Shown here: positions 1 to 7,308 of the stretch, piece by piece
How the letters are laid out: every line of letters starts with the position of its first letter
Numbering within the stretch: position 1 is the first letter of the stretch
Source: Bacteroidales bacterium
GTDB taxonomy: Bacteria > Bacteroidota > Bacteroidia > Bacteroidales > WCHB1-69
Reading direction: 5' to 3'
Length of the DNA stretch: 17,549 bases
NCBI GenBank assembly: GCA_024400715.1
Contig: JAKSMH010000008.1
Coordinates: 1-17,549, forward strand
The notes under the pieces: model-generated
Database searches by the model: none
What the model was told of the DNA's origin: nothing
Seen by the model: only the letters and a program-made list of their open reading frames with translations
Translations under genes and position numbers: made by a program

Positions 1-878
1 CTGCCGTAATTGGCAAAAGCAGTGACGGTTATGCCGTGGCATTTGAAAGCCACAGCTTCAACAACCTATCTTACGACATTGAGCATTTCGTAGGACCCGG
101 CGAAATTGTCCAAATCACCGCCGACGGATTCAAGCAACTGCTTCCACCTAACGAAAAAATGCAAATTTGCTCTTTCTTGTGGGTTTACTACGGTTTCCCG
201 GCATCGGAATATGAAGGCATTAACATTGAAAACATGCGTTACCAAGGTGGTTACGTGATGGGCACGGAGGACGATATTGAAGCCGACTTCGTTTCCGCCA
301 TCCCCGACTCTGGCATTGGAATGGCCTTAGGCTATGCCACCGGAAAAGGCATCCCCTACCAACGCGGAATCGTCAAATACACCCCGACCTGGTCCAGAAG
401 TTTTATGCCGGTCAACCAGGAAACCCGGGAACACGTGGCCAAAATGAAACTGCTGCCCAATAAGGGTATCTTGCAGGACAAACGGGCCGTTTTCTGCGAC
501 GACTCCATCGTTCGCGGAACGCAATTACGCGACAATGTGCGGAAATTATATGAATACGGGGCTGCCGAAGTCCACATCCGCGTTAGCTGCCCACCATTGT
601 TGTATGGTTGCAAATTCATCAATTTCTCCGCTTCCAAATCCGAAATGGAACTAATTACCCGACAAGTAATTCAAGAATTGGAAGGCGACAGCCAAAAAAA
701 CCTGCACCGCTATATGGACGACAGCACACAAGAATACGCCAAAATGGTTGAAATGATACGCCAACATTTAGGCGTTGATAGCTTGAAATTCAATAAGTTA
801 AGCACTATCGCCAAAGCCATCGGATTACCGAAAGACAGATTATGCACCTACTGTTTCGACGGAATGGACATAAAATAG
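1..878 (+). CDS. purF: Amidophosphoribosyltransferase, C-terminal part (5' end outside window)
   Basis: First step of de novo purine synthesis: it transfers ammonia from glutamine to PRPP, giving phosphoribosylamine, in the cytosol. The frame is open from base 3 to the left edge, so the N-terminal glutaminase domain is mostly missing and 291 residues are visible. The first residues match the end of the glutaminase domain (VGPGEIV). The PRPP-binding signature CDDSIVRGTQ lies near bases 486-525. Four cysteines sit where Bacillus-type PurF has its iron-sulfur ligands: ICSF (Cys codon 168-170), YGC (609-611) and CTYC (843-845 and 852-854). The long C-terminal tail ending in CTYCFDG resembles the longer PurF form common in Bacteroidota. 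A GTG at 36 is in frame but is not the start, because homology continues upstream. No clear hairpin terminator follows; 879-1042 is AT-rich and without a gene. Confidence 0.95.
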   Translation, partial: AVIGKSSDGYAVAFESHSFNNLSYDIEHFVGPGEIVQITADGFKQLLPPNEKMQICSFLWVYYGFPASEYEGINIENMRYQGGYVMGTEDDIEADFVSAIPDSGIGMALGYATGKGIPYQRGIVKYTPTWSRSFMPVNQETREHVAKMKLLPNKGILQDKRAVFCDDSIVRGTQLRDNVRKLYEYGAAEVHIRVSCPPLLYGCKFINFSASKSEMELITRQVIQELEGDSQKNLHRYMDDSTQEYAKMVEMIRQHLGVDSLKFNKLSTIAKAIGLPKDRLCTYCFDGMDIK

Positions 879-1042
879 AACGTTTTTTGAAGCCAACCAC
901 GCAAGACTTTGGTACGAAATAAAAGAATTTCTCCGAAAACAATCGAAGAAATCATTGCTGAATTTACGACAATTTATTTTTTATAATAATAAAATACTGA
1001 AAATAAGCATCTTAAAAAAAAGAAAAAAATCAAAAAAAAGTA

Positions 1043-1071
1043 TTGCATAAAAAGAAAAAGTTGTATCTTTG
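1043..1071 (+). promoter_or_regulatory. Bacteroidota-type promoter of tRNA-Asp
   Basis: A -7 element TATCTTTG lies at 1064-1071 and a -33-like TTGC at 1043-1046, about 18 nt apart, matching the Bacteroidota consensus TTTG / TAnnTTTG. Transcription should begin about 1076-1080, just ahead of the tRNA at 1091. Confidence 0.75.
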
Positions 1072-1090
1072 CAACCTCAAACAAACGGAA

Positions 1091-1165
1091 GGTTCGGTAG
1101 TTCAGTTTGGTTAGAATGCCTGCCTGTCACGCAGGAGGTCGCGAGTTCGAGTCTCGTCCGGACCG
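1091..1165 (+). tRNA. tRNA-Asp (anticodon GTC)
   Basis: A full cloverleaf can be drawn. The acceptor stem is GGTTCGG (1091-1097) with CCGGACC (1158-1164), including one G-U pair. The D stem is GTTC/GAAT. The anticodon stem is CCTGC (1119-1123)/GCAGG (1131-1135) around loop CTGTCAC, with anticodon GTC at 1126-1128. The T arm is GCGAG-TTCGAGT-CTCGT. The discriminator base is G1165, usual for tRNA-Asp. The 3' CCA is not encoded. It is a single-gene unit with its own promoter and terminator. Confidence 0.97.
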
Positions 1166-1173
1166 CTTGAAAG

Positions 1174-1204
1174 AAAGCTTGGTAATATTTGCCAAGCTTT
1201 TTTT
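1174..1204 (+). terminator. Intrinsic terminator of tRNA-Asp
   Basis: A perfect 9-bp stem, AAAGCTTGG (1174-1182) with CCAAGCTTT (1192-1200), has a 9-nt loop and runs into seven T residues (1198-1204), 9 nt after the tRNA. Confidence 0.93.
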
Positions 1205-1219
1205 ATGCCTTTTTATTTG

Positions 1220-1227
1220 TATCTTTG
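1220..1227 (+). promoter_or_regulatory. Promoter -7 element upstream of ispE
   Basis: TATCTTTG matches TAnnTTTG. The -33 position falls in the T-run of the preceding terminator, so it is T-rich but not a perfect TTTG. The predicted start near 1233 leaves a leader of about 40 nt before the ATG at 1272. Confidence 0.65.
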
Positions 1228-1271
1228 CCTCGGAAAAATTCCATCATCATCAATTATAGTTCCTGTCAATT

Positions 1272-2030
1272 ATGAAGGCCTTCCCCCATTTTAAGATAAA
1301 CATAGGACTCAACATCGTTGCCAAGCGTCCCGACGGATTTCACGAATTACAAACGGTTTTCTACCCCGTTGATACCATCCGCGACGAACTTGACATTAAC
1401 CGTATTGAAAAAGGCGTGAATGTGGAAGTTCGGGGCGTGGAAAACCTGTGCCCAATGGAAGAAAACTTTTGTATCAAGGCATTCCGACTCCTGCAACAAT
1501 ATTTCCCCATTGACGGCATTGACGTAGTTCTGACCAAAAACATTCCGTTCGGCGCGGGGCTTGGCGGTGGTTCCGCCGATGCCGCCGTGGCACTCAAAAT
1601 GTACAACGAACTATTTGATCTCAAACTCTCTAAGGCGGAATTGCTGGAATTGGCCGCAAAATTGGGCAGCGATACGGCATTCTTCATTGAGGACCAAGCC
1701 GTTTACGCCACCGGACGCGGTGAATTGATGCAAGCCATTCCCTTGGATTTGTCTAACTACCGACTCCAAATCGTCAAACCCGACTTTGGCATCTCTACCA
1801 AAGAAGCCTACGCCGGCGTTACGCCCCATCAACCTTCTTATTCCCTGAGAGACTGCATTCAACGACCCGTTTCAGAATGGAAAGACGTTATTGCCAATGA
1901 TTTTGAACAATCTTTGTTTCCAAAATTTCCAGAATTACTGCAAATAAAAGAAAAACTCTATGCTGATGGGGCCCTATACGCCTCACTCTCCGGAAGCGGA
2001 TCCGCATTATTTGGCATTTTTCAAAAATAA
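1272..2030 (+). CDS. ispE: 4-diphosphocytidyl-2-C-methyl-D-erythritol kinase
   Basis: ATP-dependent kinase of the non-mevalonate (MEP) isoprenoid pathway; it phosphorylates CDP-methylerythritol in the cytosol. The 252-residue protein is slightly shorter than the E. coli enzyme (283) but keeps the GHMP-kinase landmarks. The N-terminal FKINIGLNI carries the expected catalytic lysine at residue 8. The glycine-rich ATP loop PFGAGLGGGSADAA lies at about 92-105. LGSDTAFF (132-139) holds the expected catalytic aspartate (D135). The C-terminal motif is SLSGSGSALFG. The ATG at 1272 is the natural start, as family homology begins directly after it. It has its own promoter after the tRNA terminator and seems monocistronic; a possible terminator is the structured region that follows. 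Confidence 0.96.
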   Translation: MKAFPHFKINIGLNIVAKRPDGFHELQTVFYPVDTIRDELDINRIEKGVNVEVRGVENLCPMEENFCIKAFRLLQQYFPIDGIDVVLTKNIPFGAGLGGGSADAAVALKMYNELFDLKLSKAELLELAAKLGSDTAFFIEDQAVYATGRGELMQAIPLDLSNYRLQIVKPDFGISTKEAYAGVTPHQPSYSLRDCIQRPVSEWKDVIANDFEQSLFPKFPELLQIKEKLYADGALYASLSGSGSALFGIFQK

Positions 2031-2073
2031 TCATCTTTCTTCTTGACAAAAAAGATTGAAATTATCCCCTCCT

Positions 2074-2115
2074 GTCTTGCAAAGAGATTCCGACTTCGCT
2101 ACGCTTCATCGGAAT
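2074..2115 (+). repeat. Hairpin repeat unit 1 (42 nt)
   Basis: First copy of a direct repeat whose second copy begins 69 nt downstream; 34 of 42 positions are identical. It starts GTCTTG and ends in a palindrome with arms ATTCCGA (2087-2093) and TCGGAAT (2109-2115). The core CGCTACGCTTC is identical in both copies. It looks like a small REP-type intergenic palindrome. No third copy was seen in the window. Confidence 0.7.
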
Positions 2116-2142
2116 GGCGAAGATGGAATATAATACCGTTAA

Positions 2143-2184
2143 GTCTTGTGAGGAGATTCCGCTCTCGCTACGCTTCGGCGGAAT
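2143..2184 (+). repeat. Hairpin repeat unit 2 (42 nt)
   Basis: Second copy of the hairpin repeat. The palindrome arms are ATTCCGC (2156-2162) and GCGGAAT (2178-2184). Compared with unit 1, the innermost pair changes from A-T to C-G on both sides, so pairing is kept although the sequence differs. This supports selection or a shared origin for the folded form. Confidence 0.7.
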
Positions 2185-2195
2185 ATTAGGCAAGA

Positions 2196-2250
2196 AGTGG
2201 CGGCGGCATCCCACACGTACATTAACCTCCTGTTTTGCGCCGCCGCCATT
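2196..2250. repeat. GC-rich inverted repeat
   Basis: AGTGGCGGCGGC (2196-2207) pairs with GCCGCCGCCATT (2239-2250): 12 bp including one G-U pair, around a 31-nt loop. It is a strong GC-rich stem in an otherwise AT-rich intergenic region. No T-run follows directly. Confidence 0.7.
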
Positions 2251-2264
2251 ACACATACAAGATA

Positions 2265-2295
2265 TTTCGCCATTCCAATTTTTTTTATATCTTTG
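2265..2295 (+). promoter_or_regulatory. Promoter of the large T9SS surface-protein gene
   Basis: TATCTTTG at 2288-2295 is a match to the -7 consensus, with a -33-like TTTCG at 2265-2269 about 19 nt upstream. The expected start near 2301 gives an AT-rich leader of about 60 nt before the ATG at 2361. Confidence 0.7.
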
Positions 2296-2360
2296 TATTT
2301 TAGATGTAAAATATAAACATATTACAATAACATATTAATTATCAATAAATTCAAAATCTT

Positions 2361-5300
2361 ATGAAAAAAGTTTTATCTCTACTTTTCGTGTTTTGCGTTA
2401 TGATTTTAGCGCTAAACGCCCAAACGCAGGTTCCGATTTTACAGGAAAACTTTGCAGGAACAACCTTACCCGAAGGGTGGACTGCCATTGATGCCGATGG
2501 TGATGGCTATAACTGGTTCGTTAGCAATCATAACAACTTGTCCTGCGCCACCTCCGAATCCTATAATGGATCAGTTGGCGCATTAAGCCCAGAAAACTGG
2601 TTAATCACCCCTGCGCTGTCATTATCCGGCAATAGCACCTTGACATTTAAAGTGAGTTCTTCTTGGGGTTGGAATGAACACTATGGAATATTTATTTCTA
2701 CTTCTTCTGCCACCGACCTGTCTTCTTATACAGAATTGCAATCAGAGAGTTTTTCTCTAGAAAGTTGGACCGATAAAACCATTGATCTTTCTTCATACGC
2801 TGGCAATACCGTTTATATTGCTTTCAAACATTATAATTCGATAGATCAATTTGCTATTAACCTTACCAACGTAACCGTAACGACAAGTTTGGCTTCGGCT
2901 TATATTTCCGCCACACCAGCCACTATCGACTTTGGAACCGTTACCGCCAATACAAGCTCTAACATTGAAACCGTTACCGTGGAAGCCACCAACCTGACCT
3001 CTGCCATTACCGCCACAACAACCGCTCCTTTTGAAATTTCAACCGATGGTCAAAATTTCGCCACTTCACAATTTATGATGCCCAATGGCGGCGAACTCTT
3101 CGTTAGATGCTATCCTACCGAAGCCGGCAATTTCACCGGAACATTGGATTTGGCCTGCGGTACCACGAATTTCCAAGTCGCCTTGCAAGCCCACGGTGTT
3201 TCTTGCGTTTCCCTCTCAAACTTGCTCGTAAGTCAAATTTCAGGCACTTCCGCTTATTTAAGTTGGACAACAGTCGATGCCGCGACAGACGCCGAAATCT
3301 ATAATATTGAATACGCCGAACAAGGCTCCAGCACTTGGACACCTGCCACTTCTTCAACATTATCATACCTCCTTTCCGACTTACAACCTCAAACCACTTA
3401 CAATGTGAGAGTCTTTTCTACCTGCTCGGAAGGATATAGCGATACGCTTTTCACTACATTTACCACCAATTGTTTGATTGGCGGAAATGTAACGATTGGA
3501 ACAGGAAACATGGAAACTCGTGAGCTTCCCGCTGACGCATATTTCAACTATAGCTATTCTGAACAACTTTTCCTGGCCAGTGAATTAAATGGTGCTCGCG
3601 AACTCAACTCCGTTACAATGGAAATGACAAGCCTCAGCTTACAAAGAGGTTATTCCATCTATTTGGTACATACTTCCGCCACCGATCTCCTCAATTATTC
3701 TGTATCATTGGATAATGCCCAATTGGTATTCAGTGGAACCCAAAACCTTGTGGTTGGTGCTAATACTTTTGAGTTCACCACTCCTTTTGCCTACAACGGT
3801 AGCGATAACCTGTTGATGATTACCATAGACAACAGTGGCTCCTATACACAAAACAACCTTTGGAAAACACATTATGGTCCAAACAACTGCTCAAAATACG
3901 ATAGACAAGACAATCAAACCTACGACATTTCATCATTAACCGGAACAGCCAACTTGACCAACTTGCGTAACAACGTGGTTTTCAGTTCCGAATGCGACAA
4001 CACACCATCTTGCGTGGCACCAAATGCCGTAGTTTCCAATGTTACCAACGAAGCCATTAGCTTCAACTGGGTTCCAGGATACCAAGAAACTTCTTGGAAA
4101 ATCGAATATAAGGAAATCAATGCCACGGATTGGATCAACCTTGACAACAATATCACTGAAACCAATTATACCATCTCTAACTTATTGGACAATACCACTT
4201 ATCTAATTCATATTTTCTCTAATTGCGGTTCCGAACTCAGCAATCCTACCACATTGACCGTAACAACAGAATGTGCCGCTATTACTCTTCCTCTCACGGA
4301 AAATTTTGAAAACATTGATGACCAAGCCGGTTGCCCTGTATGCTGGACAAAAGGCGGCAATCACGAATACATAGATTATCCACGTATTTCCAGCTCTGGC
4401 CATTCAGGAAACCAATCTATGGAATTTTATGCCACTCCAACTTCTTACTCTTACTTGGCATTACCCCAATTAAATGATGAATATGCTATGAATAATTTGC
4501 TGATTTCTTTCTATGCTTACGCTTATGACACCGAAAACAGCATTGAAGTGGGTGTAATGACCAATCCTCAGGATTATGACAGTTTCACTACCATTCAGTC
4601 TTATTCCGTAAGCGAAGAATCAGTTTGGGTGCCTGCTGAAATTATGACTTCTTCTTATACTGGCGATAGTCGTTACCTTGCTTTCAGAATACCCGCAGGT
4701 GCTTACAACAGTATGACTATTGATGATATTCGTGTTGAAGAAATTCCTTCCTGCTTGCACGTAACAGACTTACAAGCCAGCAATATCACGGCAAACGAAG
4801 CAGAAATCAGTTGGAATCCCGGCAATACCGAAGAAAATTGGGCCTATCTGTATGGCATTAGCGGTTCGGTAAATCCAGAAAGTGATCCATTTACTCCCGT
4901 AAACACCAACTCTCTTTCTCTTACAGACTTGACCGCCAATACATTATATGAAATATATGTAAAAGCCGACTGCGGTTATGGAGACTATAGTGCCACACAA
5001 ATGATTTCTTTCAGAACAGATTGCGCACCACTGACAGAACTTCCCTACAATGAAAACTTTGACAGCTATCCAGGAGTTACTTACTGGGCTGAAGAAAACA
5101 ACCTGCCCAATTGTTGGTCATACCTGAATACCGGTGTTGAAGGAAATACTTATCCTGTTATCGTAAACAATGCCGAGACAGCCGCTTCTGGAACAAACAG
5201 CGTAGAATTTTATACTTTCTCTGATGGATCTGGCGCTTCTAATTACGGTGATCAGATTGCCATTTTGCCAGAAATCGACATCACTGTGTTGCCAATAAGC

Positions 5301-7190
5301 AATCTTGTACTTAATTTAGACGTTAGATCCGCCAATGAAAATACTCCTTTCAATTTGACAGTAGGCGTAATGTCCAACCCAACAGACATTACCAGCTTTA
5401 CCATGGTGCAAACCCTTACTGCAACTTCAACCACTTACACCAATTATGATGTTGACTTCTCTGATTTTGCTGGTGATGGCAATTATATTGCTCTTGCCGC
5501 ATATCTCCCAAACAACAATTCAAATTCAGGTTATATTGATAATATTAAAATTGAAACTGCCAATACTTGTCCTCGCCCAATGCAAGTAACAGCCACTACA
5601 ATCGATGCAACAACAGTCAGTATCTCTTGCACTACCGCAGATGAAGTTTCTTCTTGGATTATCGAATATGGTCCTGCCAACTTTATTCCGGGTGAAGGAA
5701 CTCAAATGCCTGCCAGCGCAATGCCATTCTCCGTTAGCGGTTTAACACCAAGCACGACCTACGATTTCTACGTGAAATCTGTTTGCGGTGCCGGCGATGA
5801 AAGCAACTTCAGTTCGGTAGCTTCAACAACGACTTGGCAAATTCCTGCCACAACCCCTTATTTCACCGACTTTAACAACGCCACAGAAAACGCCAATTGG
5901 GATCTTGTAAACGGTGACCGTACCAATCAATGGTATATCGGTCAACCTGCTTCTTATAATAAATCTTTATTATATATTTCCAATAATAACGGTGTGAATG
6001 CTTCTTACGCTTTCAACAAAGTATCTACTGTTTGGGCTTACCGTGATATCACATTCAGTGATGATGCCGCTGAATTTATCTTAAGTTTCAAATGGTTGGC
6101 TATGGGTCAAAATTACCACGACTATTTGTCAGTTTACATTGGAGATCCTACGAATGTTGTGGCAACAGACTGGTTTGATCCTTCTTCAGTGACTGGCTTG
6201 CAGATTTTGGCTTCCGATTTGAATCTCCACAATACTTGGCAACATTACACTACACCTATTAGCAGCAGTTTTGCCGGACAAACCAAACGTATCTATTTTA
6301 TGTGGCAAAATGATAACAGCGATGGTGAAAATCCAGGTGCCATTATTGATTCTATTATGATTACAGAAGCCACTTGTGCTTCACCCAATACCATTTCGGT
6401 AAGCAATATTACGGATGTTTCTGCCATTCTTGCCTTCACTCCAGCCGCTGGAACAAGCAACTGGCAATATGTCATCAGCACTACTCCTATTTCTCCAGAA
6501 CAAGGAACCATTCAGAATATAAGTACTAGTGCTATTACTCTGAACAATCTTACCCCTACAACAACTTATTATGTATATGTAAGAACCAATTGCGGAAACG
6601 GTGACTTCTCTGCTTGGAGCAATGCCGTCGAATTTACCACTGAAGAACATGTTGATCCTCTACCTTGTGACGCTCCTGTCAACCTCAATATTTTCAACAT
6701 TGCCCAACATTCTGCCACGGCTACTTGGAACGCAAACGAATATGCTGTTTCTTGGTCTGTTGAATTCAAAGCCCAAAGCGAAGGTCAATGGCAAATTGCC
6801 ACTGCTACTCAACCTACTTTCTCATTCCAGGGCTTAACCGCCAATACTACTTATAATGTCCGCATTAAAACCATCTGCGAAGACGGCGAAAGCAACTACG
6901 CTACTACCGAATTTACCACCCTCAACGAAGTAGGCATTGACAATGTTGAATTAGCCAATGGATTAAGTTTAATGCCAAATCCTGCCGATAAATACATTGA
7001 ATTGACCATCCAAAACAATATCAATGTAAAGGAAGTATCCATCTACAATGCTTTCGGTCAAATGATTCAAATGGTTCAATTAACCGACAATCGCGCACGT
7101 ATTGATTTGAACAATTTTGCCAGCGGTATGTATTTCGTTAAAGTTGCCGGTGAAAACGCCATTGTAACCAAGAAATTCATCAAGAAATAA
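2361..7190 (+). CDS. Giant T9SS-secreted multidomain surface protein (fibronectin III and choice-of-anchor J/cleaved-adhesin-like domains)
   Basis: A 1609-residue exported protein. Residues 1-20 are a Sec signal peptide ending ALNA-Q. Approximate order: adhesin/choice-of-anchor-J-like domain (25-175); beta-rich Ig-like domain (176-281); FnIII-1 (282-371); unassigned beta-rich segment (372-545); FnIII-2 (547-637); J-like (638-797); FnIII-3 (798-887); J-like (888-1069); FnIII-4 (1070-1160); J-like (1161-1338); FnIII-5 (1339-1430); FnIII-6 (1431-1523); C-terminal T9SS type A sorting domain (about 1524-1609; MPNP at 1538, closing KKFIKK). Each FnIII opens near a Cys and has a second Cys in a loop such as NCGNGDFS, suggesting disulfides. 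J-like domains begin with ENF-type motifs and end in IDDI/IDNI-type strands. No protease or other catalytic motif was recognised; a role in adhesion or substrate binding at the cell surface is inferred. It has its own promoter and a strong terminator. Confidence 0.85.
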   Translation: MKKVLSLLFVFCVMILALNAQTQVPILQENFAGTTLPEGWTAIDADGDGYNWFVSNHNNLSCATSESYNGSVGALSPENWLITPALSLSGNSTLTFKVSSSWGWNEHYGIFISTSSATDLSSYTELQSESFSLESWTDKTIDLSSYAGNTVYIAFKHYNSIDQFAINLTNVTVTTSLASAYISATPATIDFGTVTANTSSNIETVTVEATNLTSAITATTTAPFEISTDGQNFATSQFMMPNGGELFVRCYPTEAGNFTGTLDLACGTTNFQVALQAHGVSCVSLSNLLVSQISGTSAYLSWTTVDAATDAEIYNIEYAEQGSSTWTPATSSTLSYLLSDLQPQTTYNVRVFSTCSEGYSDTLFTTFTTNCLIGGNVTIGTGNMETRELPADAYFNYSYSEQLFLASELNGARELNSVTMEMTSLSLQRGYSIYLVHTSATDLLNYSVSLDNAQLVFSGTQNLVVGANTFEFTTPFAYNGSDNLLMITIDNSGSYTQNNLWKTHYGPNNCSKYDRQDNQTYDISSLTGTANLTNLRNNVVFSSECDNTPSCVAPNAVVSNVTNEAISFNWVPGYQETSWKIEYKEINATDWINLDNNITETNYTISNLLDNTTYLIHIFSNCGSELSNPTTLTVTTECAAITLPLTENFENIDDQAGCPVCWTKGGNHEYIDYPRISSSGHSGNQSMEFYATPTSYSYLALPQLNDEYAMNNLLISFYAYAYDTENSIEVGVMTNPQDYDSFTTIQSYSVSEESVWVPAEIMTSSYTGDSRYLAFRIPAGAYNSMTIDDIRVEEIPSCLHVTDLQASNITANEAEISWNPGNTEENWAYLYGISGSVNPESDPFTPVNTNSLSLTDLTANTLYEIYVKADCGYGDYSATQMISFRTDCAPLTELPYNENFDSYPGVTYWAEENNLPNCWSYLNTGVEGNTYPVIVNNAETAASGTNSVEFYTFSDGSGASNYGDQIAILPEIDITVLPISNLVLNLDVRSANENTPFNLTVGVMSNPTDITSFTMVQTLTATSTTYTNYDVDFSDFAGDGNYIALAAYLPNNNSNSGYIDNIKIETANTCPRPMQVTATTIDATTVSISCTTADEVSSWIIEYGPANFIPGEGTQMPASAMPFSVSGLTPSTTYDFYVKSVCGAGDESNFSSVASTTTWQIPATTPYFTDFNNATENANWDLVNGDRTNQWYIGQPASYNKSLLYISNNNGVNASYAFNKVSTVWAYRDITFSDDAAEFILSFKWLAMGQNYHDYLSVYIGDPTNVVATDWFDPSSVTGLQILASDLNLHNTWQHYTTPISSSFAGQTKRIYFMWQNDNSDGENPGAIIDSIMITEATCASPNTISVSNITDVSAILAFTPAAGTSNWQYVISTTPISPEQGTIQNISTSAITLNNLTPTTTYYVYVRTNCGNGDFSAWSNAVEFTTEEHVDPLPCDAPVNLNIFNIAQHSATATWNANEYAVSWSVEFKAQSEGQWQIATATQPTFSFQGLTANTTYNVRIKTICEDGESNYATTEFTTLNEVGIDNVELANGLSLMPNPADKYIELTIQNNINVKEVSIYNAFGQMIQMVQLTDNRARIDLNNFASGMYFVKVAGENAIVTKKFIKK

Positions 7191-7210
7191 TCTCATTCCC
7201 AAATTTTTAC

Positions 7211-7245
7211 AATGGGACAATCTGTTTGGATTGTCCCGTTTTTTT
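7211..7245 (+). terminator. Intrinsic terminator after the large surface-protein gene
   Basis: GGGACAATC (7214-7222) pairs perfectly with GATTGTCCC (7229-7237) around a 6-nt loop. Three weaker pairs extend the base of the stem, and a T-run follows at 7239-7245. Confidence 0.93.
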
Positions 7246-7280
7246 ATGAAAATTATTGGATACCGTAAACTTGATTTTTG

Positions 7281-7288
7281 TACTTTTG
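7281..7288 (+). promoter_or_regulatory. Promoter -7 element of the alkaline phosphatase gene
   Basis: TACTTTTG fits TAnnTTTG. A TTG at 7256-7258 could be the -33 element with a rather long 22-nt spacer. Transcription would start near 7293-7296, which argues against the ATG at 7291 and for the ATG at 7309 as the start codon. Confidence 0.6.
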
Positions 7289-7308
7289 CAATGAAAAGCT
7301 CATTTGTC

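Larger units (their letters stand above)
2111..2286 (+). other. Nested inverted-repeat element ending in a T-run (possible long terminator or structured RNA)
   Basis: The 330-base stretch 2031-2360 has no credible gene. It holds GGAATGGCGAA (2111-2121), perfectly complementary to TTCGCCATTCC (2266-2276). Inside lie TCTTGT (2144-2149)/ACAAGA (2257-2262), the hairpin of repeat unit 2 and the GC-rich stem, so the pairings nest as a branched fold. Two bases after the outer right arm comes a run of eight T (2279-2286), as in an intrinsic terminator. The outer left arm shares GGAAT with the right arm of repeat unit 1, so the two stems exclude each other. What is seen is the pairing; a role in ending ispE transcription or as an RNA is inference. 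Confidence 0.4.

Noticed and set aside
927..952. Inverted repeat ATTTCTCCG/CGAAGAAAT after purF as a terminator
   Set aside because: It has a mismatch in a 9-bp stem and no T-run; not supported as a terminator.
2114..2338. 74-codon + strand frame in the ispE-adhesin gap (and an opposing 64-codon frame at 2062-2256)
   Set aside because: They run through the hairpin repeats, T-run and promoter, and have no domain, signal peptide or credible context.
5955..5974. AT-rich near-palindrome TATAATAAA-TC-TTTATTATA within the surface-protein gene
   Set aside because: Low complexity, 2-nt loop, within a coding region that reads normally; easily expected by chance in AT-rich codons.
7231..7308. Upstream TTG/ATG starts for the alkaline phosphatase
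   Set aside because: The TTG lies in the preceding terminator and ATG 7291 lies at the predicted transcription start; ATG 7309 gives a normal signal peptide.
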